Assembly (NCBI GenBank): GCA_021151535.1
Contig: JAGKXC010000031.1
Location: 1 to 21,311, forward strand
From: Sphingobacteriia bacterium
GTDB lineage: Bacteria; Bacteroidota; Bacteroidia; NS11-12g; UBA955
DNA: 21,311 bases
Reading direction: 5' to 3'
A program made the position numbers and the translations under genes. Below, one piece after another: positions 21,279-21,311 of this stretch (the first letter of the stretch is position 1; the number at the start of each line of letters is the position of its first letter). The notes beneath the pieces were generated by a model. It did not search any database, was not told the origin of the DNA, and worked only from the letters and a program-made list of their open reading frames with translations.

Positions 21279-21311
21279 CGAATCTATCATAGGAATAAAT
21301 GAATGTAAAAT

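Noticed and set aside
1..21311. Mobile element, prophage, CRISPR array, tRNA or riboswitch
   Set aside because: No transposase, integrase, phage gene, regularly spaced repeat, cloverleaf or long conserved leader was seen; all gaps between genes are under 200 nt.

Overview
The window is AT-rich (roughly 35-40% G+C by eye) and clearly comes from a member of the Bacteroidota. The evidence is two proteins with type IX secretion (T9SS) sorting tails, promoters of the Bacteroidota type (TTG, about 19-22 nt, TAnnTTTG), almost no Shine-Dalgarno sequences, and family-specific genes (DUF1599, BT_3928-type DoxX protein). A chitinophagal relative is my best guess, but that is inference. Genes are tightly packed, with no gene-free stretch over 300 bases and no tRNA, rRNA, insertion sequence, CRISPR array or phage gene that I can see.

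Layout: positions 1-491 (-) hold the start of a UvrD-type helicase. Positions 578-3983 (+) carry a duplicated DUF1599 protein, then an overlapping operon: DoxX-like BT_3928 membrane protein, lone oligopeptide-type ABC permease, shikimate kinase. Next come an HU gene with a textbook promoter and terminator, and a class III aminotransferase. A two-gene operon of related lipoproteins follows (5748-7486). A small HsdR_N nuclease-fold gene (-) is divergent from holA (+) across only 20 bp. Then come a secreted Asp-box beta-propeller with a T9SS tail, a small membrane protein overlapping a PstS-like lipoprotein, a TPR protein and a secreted subtilase.

From 15884 everything is on the minus strand: a TetR regulator followed by paaA, paaB, paaC and paaD (phenylacetyl-CoA epoxidase) in one operon, then kdsB (CMP-KDO synthesis) and an alkaline phosphatase. 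The TetR promoter has a perfect inverted repeat filling the space between its two boxes, which suggests autoregulation of the whole paa operon, probably relieved by an acyl-CoA. The reductase gene paaE is not in the window.

The most unusual signals are sequence-level. The heptamer ATCGCCC/GGGCGAT occurs 20 times, where about one is expected. Several promoter -7 boxes lie only 4-9 nt before the start codon, which suggests leaderless or nearly leaderless mRNAs. There is also a long hairpin inside paaD and a near-perfect palindrome upstream of the HU promoter.
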